Part shown: in pieces, positions 60,501 to 64,000 of the stretch | How positions within the stretch are numbered: the first letter of the stretch is position 1 | Layout of the letters: every line of letters begins with the position of its first letter | Assembly (NCBI GenBank): GCA_963971225.1 | Contig: OZ020267.1 | Location: 108,525,892-108,589,891, forward strand | Direction of reading: 5' to 3' | Length of the DNA: 64,000 nt | Source of the DNA: Melieria omissa | Taxonomy: Eukaryota > Arthropoda > Insecta > Diptera > Ulidiidae | Position numbers and translations under genes: made by a program | The notes under the pieces: model-generated | What the model saw: the letters and a program-made list of their open reading frames with translations, nothing else | Told to the model about the DNA's origin: nothing | The model's database searches: none

Positions 60501-61494
60501 GTTTGAATTGACGATGTTTGAACTGAACCAAAAAAAGATGTTTTTTTAATCTTTTCCAAGAGAAAAAAACCAAATTCAAACCTTGTTGCTCCAACTACTA
60601 TAAATGCCAGCGATCTCAAACACTGCCTGTCAACATGTTGCTTGACACCATTCGAAGAACGTGTTGTCATTAATTCGTTGACAATGGTGTCAAAGTAGCC
60701 CTAAATATTGTATGACAAACAGCTATTGGTAGCATTCATTCTTTTTTTAATTACCAATAATTGTCTCGCTTGATTTATTGACGGATTTTTATGCAAAATT
60801 ATTGAAAATTGCGGTTTGGGTTGTCGTAAGTGGCCGTGTGCGCGGTAACCTTCAACGCCGCTTAAAGCCAGCATTATGACGGCGGAGACATCGCAGCCTG
60901 TTTAGTGTCAAAACCATAAACCTCAATTTGCGCAGCTCTGCGCAGCGTCACGAATTGCACACTCATCTGCCAGCAGCATGCAGCTGCCGCTGACAGCAGT
61001 TGAAAGCGGCCGCGACAACGCAACCGCAAAACTCATTTCAGGTAGAAGAGGCCGCGCTTGCCACCTTCGAACTGGGTCAATTCGATCGGAAAGCGAGCGA
61101 AAAAGAAGCACACAAATACCAATAAGCAGCAATCCCAGCCGCAGCAACATTCATGTCGATTGCGTTTTGGCGTCTTTCTCTCGATTTGGTGGTACTTTTT
61201 CTTCGTTTTTGGCAATTTTGATTTTAATGTTTCAAGTAATTTCCGGTATCATTTGCTTTGCATGAGTTCGCGTGTGTTGTGTTGACTCATGCGGCGCAAA
61301 TAAAATTTCATTATCAGCAAACACCTTGACGCCAAACGAAGAATAACAAACAATTTCGACACAATGCAAAAAAAAGAGATTAATGCAAAAACTGCAAAAT
61401 TTCACAAAAAATGCAAATAAATAAAAATGTGTGCAAAGAAATAGCTGCGTTTGACTATGGCAAAATGCGCGTGGCGTATGAAATGGAACTTTTT

Positions 61495-62015
61495 GCAGTT
61501 GTTTGACTAGGGACTGCAATAACAAGTGAAATGTTGCAGCAACATTGATTTGTTGTGGAGTTGAATTGAGTACTTGAGACTTAGAAAGCGGATTCGGGTT
61601 GGATTGAATGAGATTGACTGTTGTTTTTCTTAAGCATTTTTTGATTCAATATTGATTGAGCAACGTTTCATGCTCAAATGTTGCTGCAACATTTGTATTG
61701 CATTCAAATTCATTACGCACACGCACTACAAAAGCAACACAACTAAAAATTTTTGATTATTCAGGAAACGCAAGAAACTGTTTTTGAAAGTTTTTTGTTT
61801 TTTGCAGTTTTTTGACTAGGGACTGCAATAACAAGTGAAATGTTGCAGCAACATTGATTTATTGTTGAGTTGAATTGAGCAATTGAGACTTAGAAGATTC
61901 GGTTTGGATTGAATGAGATTGACTGTTGTTTTTCTTAAGCATTTTTTGATTCAATATTGATTAAGTCACGTTTCCTGCTCAAATGTTGCCGCAACATTTA
62001 TATTGCATTCAAATT
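61495..62015. repeat. Direct duplication, two copies 309 bp apart
   Basis: The segment 61495-61710 recurs at 61804-62015 with small differences. Shared words include GACTAGGGACTGCAATAACA, GAGATTGACTGTTGTTTTTC and TATTGCATTCAAATT. The intervening sequence is single copy. Confidence 0.9.
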
Positions 62016-62454
62016 AATTTGTATGTGGATGTGAAAAATAATGGATAAGATCGCCCAAAAAATTCAAAAATTCCTTTTATCAATTCTTTTTTATGTAAAA
62101 TCACTATCGACAATTTAGAATTGTTGTTGGCTCATATAGGCTAACAACATAACTAACAATTCTTTTTACAATTTTGATAAGAAAAGTTTTGAAGCCTGGA
62201 ACCACACTTAGATCTTTCCTTTCTAAGAGTAATAGTCTTAAAAGTTATTTTTGAATCTTTTAATTGAAATTTTTTATTTTGTAATATTCTAGTTACATTT
62301 AAAATGTATTTTTTGTTTGACTGTATTATAAATAAATAAGTAAATATATTGTTTTGACAGCCTAAGTTTATTGCCAAAAAGCCAATAGGCCAACAAGATC
62401 AACTGCTCAACTCAACTGTGAGACATTTCTTGTCATAAATTTGTTGCAGCAACA
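61530..62454. promoter_or_regulatory. Five palindromes with the core TGTTGCNGCAACA
   Basis: AATGTTGC-N-GCAACATT or a close form occurs at 61530-61546, 61676-61694, 61839-61855, 61981-61999 and 62442-62454. The two in each duplicated segment are explained by the duplication. The fifth is independent. Perfect dyads with an odd centre suggest binding sites for a dimer, but no factor is identified. Confidence 0.35.
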
Positions 62455-62954
62455 TTAAATTTGAAAGGAGGAATGTATAATTTTTGGTCACCCTGTGCTT
62501 GCACCAAAATTTGTACCCACTGCTGTCTTATGTTAGCAATATTTACTATTTCAAAACTGACTAAACTCTTCAAATTGCCACAGACCTCGTTTCGCCATGA
62601 ATCTTCATTTCAATGCAACATGTTGCTTGACTTTCTCGCTCATCTATTAACAACTAACTATATATGCTGGTCAGTCCTTAATCAGTCAAATGGAATTGCT
62701 AATAGAATATTGCAACAACAATGCTGAAAACCCAATAAGAATTCGCAAACCCGAAGCCAAGCTTTAATTTATGCACAAATATTCCTAAATGTTGCGCGGG
62801 GAACTGTTGAGTGGCACATAATTTATTGCTGTATTCACAGCGTTTATAAATGCAAAAATCAAAATAAATACATAAATTAAAATGGTAACAACAACAAATC
62901 ACAACGAATACAAAATACTAAAAAACAAACAAAGAATCTAATCAAATTAACACG

Positions 62955-63086
62955 ATGCAAAATTCAAAGAAACCACTGTCGCTGATTGATAATTGCGCGA
63001 CGACAATACTTCTCATGTTGTTGCTGTTGTTGTTGTGCTCGGCTTTCTGTCAATCCAATGTTGTGTTGGCGTTGACCAAAAATTAA
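62955..63086 (+). CDS. Possible small secreted or membrane peptide, 43 aa
   Basis: An ATG with A at -3 opens a 43-codon frame: a polar N-terminus (MQNSKKPLSLIDNCATT), a strongly hydrophobic core of mostly Leu, then CSAFCQSNVVLALTKN and a stop. It would fit a signal peptide or anchor. The Leu run comes from a TTG-rich simple sequence, so chance origin is a serious alternative. No homologue known to me. Confidence 0.25.
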   Translation: MQNSKKPLSLIDNCATTILLMLLLLLLCSAFCQSNVVLALTKN

Positions 63087-63835
63087 TAATGCTTTGGTCG
63101 AATTAAACAAAAGACTACGCAAAACGCAAACAAAGCAATCGACCCATGACAACAACAACAACAAAAACAGCGGTTACAATAATCATAATACAACAAATAC
63201 ATTGATTGCTAAAAAAAACCACCAAAGAACAGACGCTTCTTCATAAAGCTACGTTCTTTGGTGCAGAAACCGCATAAACTGGACAGCATTCGAAGAATAC
63301 GAAGTAGACGAAGACGAACAAATAGCAGAGGCTGAAAAATGTGAAAACGAATTGACGAAGATTAAAGAACCTTTAGCAACACTCAACTGAACGTTACAGC
63401 AAATAAACGAAGCGCTGTGGCCAGAACTTAGAAGCAGCGTTAGAAGCAGCCACCACAGCAACAACAATCACTATTCGAAAACAACAACAACAAGTAATAG
63501 CATGAGCCGTCCAACCATTGAATATATCAACCAATAGGCAAAACAAAAACAAAAAATAATAAAAATACAAATTAAATAAAAATTGCCGAGCGGCCAACTT
63601 GCGCCATGGCCATGGAACCTTCAAATGCTGCCACTCACACACTCGAAGCAGCACAGGCTGGTAATATTATTCGTTCAGCCTTTTTCTCTGCTTCTTCTTC
63701 TCGCTATTGATGAAGCGAAATCCAAGACCAAGTTGGGCTTTGCCTCGGTTGAGCTGTGCGCTGGTTCTGGTCGCCGTTGTTGTATACGTTTTTTTTTGTT
63801 TGTGGTTGTCGCTTTTGCTGTTACCTTTTACTTGA
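63087..63835. other. Spacer or UTR with CAACAA runs
   Basis: Contains (CAA)n tracts near 63150 and 63480. ATGGCCATGGAACC at about 63606 has a good start context, but the frame stops after about 34 codons unless it splices at one of the GGTAAT-like donors. No product recognised. Confidence 0.35.
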
Positions 63836-64000
63836 TTATTGTTGTTGTTTGTATAGAAAGCGGCGTTGATGACTAATCACTTGAAAATTGCTGGAGGAGT
63901 CGTCGTCGTCGTTGTCGACGTCTTCGCCATAGCCATCGTCTTTGAAGCTTTTACCTTTGCGTCCCGCTGCGCCCCCAACTCTGTCAACCAACGCTTCTAC
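63836..64000 (-). CDS. Possible C-terminal end of an unidentified gene (edge partial)
   Basis: On the minus strand one frame is open from the window edge to a TAA at 63838-63836 (54 codons). It reads a Gly/Lys-rich part, an acidic run (GEDVDNDDDDSSSNFQV) and a Gln-rich end. The other two minus frames stop at once. Codon use is GC-rich in third positions, like the confirmed exons, which favours real coding, and the true exon may end at a donor inside it. Product unknown. Confidence 0.35.
   Translation of the reverse strand, partial: VEALVDRVGGAAGRKGKSFKDDGYGEDVDNDDDDSSSNFQVISHQRRFLYKQQQ

Larger units (their letters stand above)
57508..62954. other. Rab9 promoter and spacer with no supported gene
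   Basis: The Rab9 5' UTR and promoter occupy the left few hundred bases on the minus strand; no TATA recognised. From 58.75 to 60.05 kb the plus strand has the texture of a fly 5' UTR (AAGTGCAGTT, GCAAAGTGAG runs, higher GC), but I find no coding frame attached. The part 61.5-62.5 kb holds the duplication and palindromes listed separately. Confidence 0.4.

Noticed and set aside
1..64000. CRISPR arrays, bacterial operons, tRNA or rRNA genes
   Set aside because: No regularly spaced repeats with unique spacers, no ribosome-binding-site-led operons and no intact tRNA-like fold other than the SINE head. The window is a fly genome.

Overview
The window is eukaryotic, from a higher fly (Diptera, Schizophora). 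The genes have short introns (about 50-75 bp) beside a few multi-kilobase ones, canonical GT/AG sites, AT-rich spacers with CAACAA runs, and proteins that read like Drosophila orthologues (IP3K, FIG4, ALKBH4, a ZAD zinc-finger protein, Hs2st, a CRAL-TRIO protein, Rab9). Introns and spacers are larger and fuller of transposons than in Drosophila melanogaster, so a tephritid-like genome is my best guess. That is inference and was not checked.

Layout. 1-14.6 kb is gene-dense: the last two exons of an inositol-trisphosphate 3-kinase (+), a queuosine-tRNA galactosyltransferase / B3GNTL1-type glycosyltransferase (+, five exons), the phosphoinositide phosphatase FIG4 (+, three exons), ALKBH4 (+, two exons), a ZAD-C2H2 zinc-finger protein (-, two exons) and, divergent from it, heparan sulfate 2-O-sulfotransferase (+, seven exons). 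14.6-40 kb has no confident coding gene. It holds tandem repeats, a LINE remnant, several TTAA-flanked (piggyBac-type) MITEs, mariner elements, a tRNA-derived SINE, a roughly 0.9-kb (GAAGTA)n array and candidate non-coding 5' exons. 40.1-44.0 kb carries a four-exon CRAL-TRIO lipid-transfer protein (+) with a 2.9-kb first intron. 44-48.4 kb is spacer with an unclassified 1-kb TIR element containing exon-like segments. 48.4-57.5 kb is Rab9 (-, three exons), whose 8.2-kb first intron is full of nested elements. 57.5-64 kb is spacer with a 309-bp duplication, a cluster of GTTGCNGCAAC palindromes, a 43-codon ORF and, at the right edge, a short open frame that may be the end of another gene on the minus strand.

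The genes do not form a pathway. Several act in membrane trafficking and lipid signalling (IP3K, FIG4, CRAL-TRIO, Rab9), which I take as coincidence of ancestral gene order. From memory, Drosophila Hs2st and a CRAL-TRIO gene have near-consecutive CG numbers, so local synteny is plausible.

I found no new host system. The most informative content is the layered transposon history. One TTAA MITE sits in a LINE whose reading frame resumes exactly when the MITE and one TTAA are removed. A second MITE is interrupted by a third, and a sister copy supplies the empty site. A mariner fossil is split by a TIR element carrying an unclassified arthropod protein fragment, itself split by another TTAA MITE. 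The least explained items are that 1.5-kb TIR element, the 1-kb CCCAGCGGG element, and a Rab9 whose usual terminal Cys-Cys is followed by about 52 more residues.
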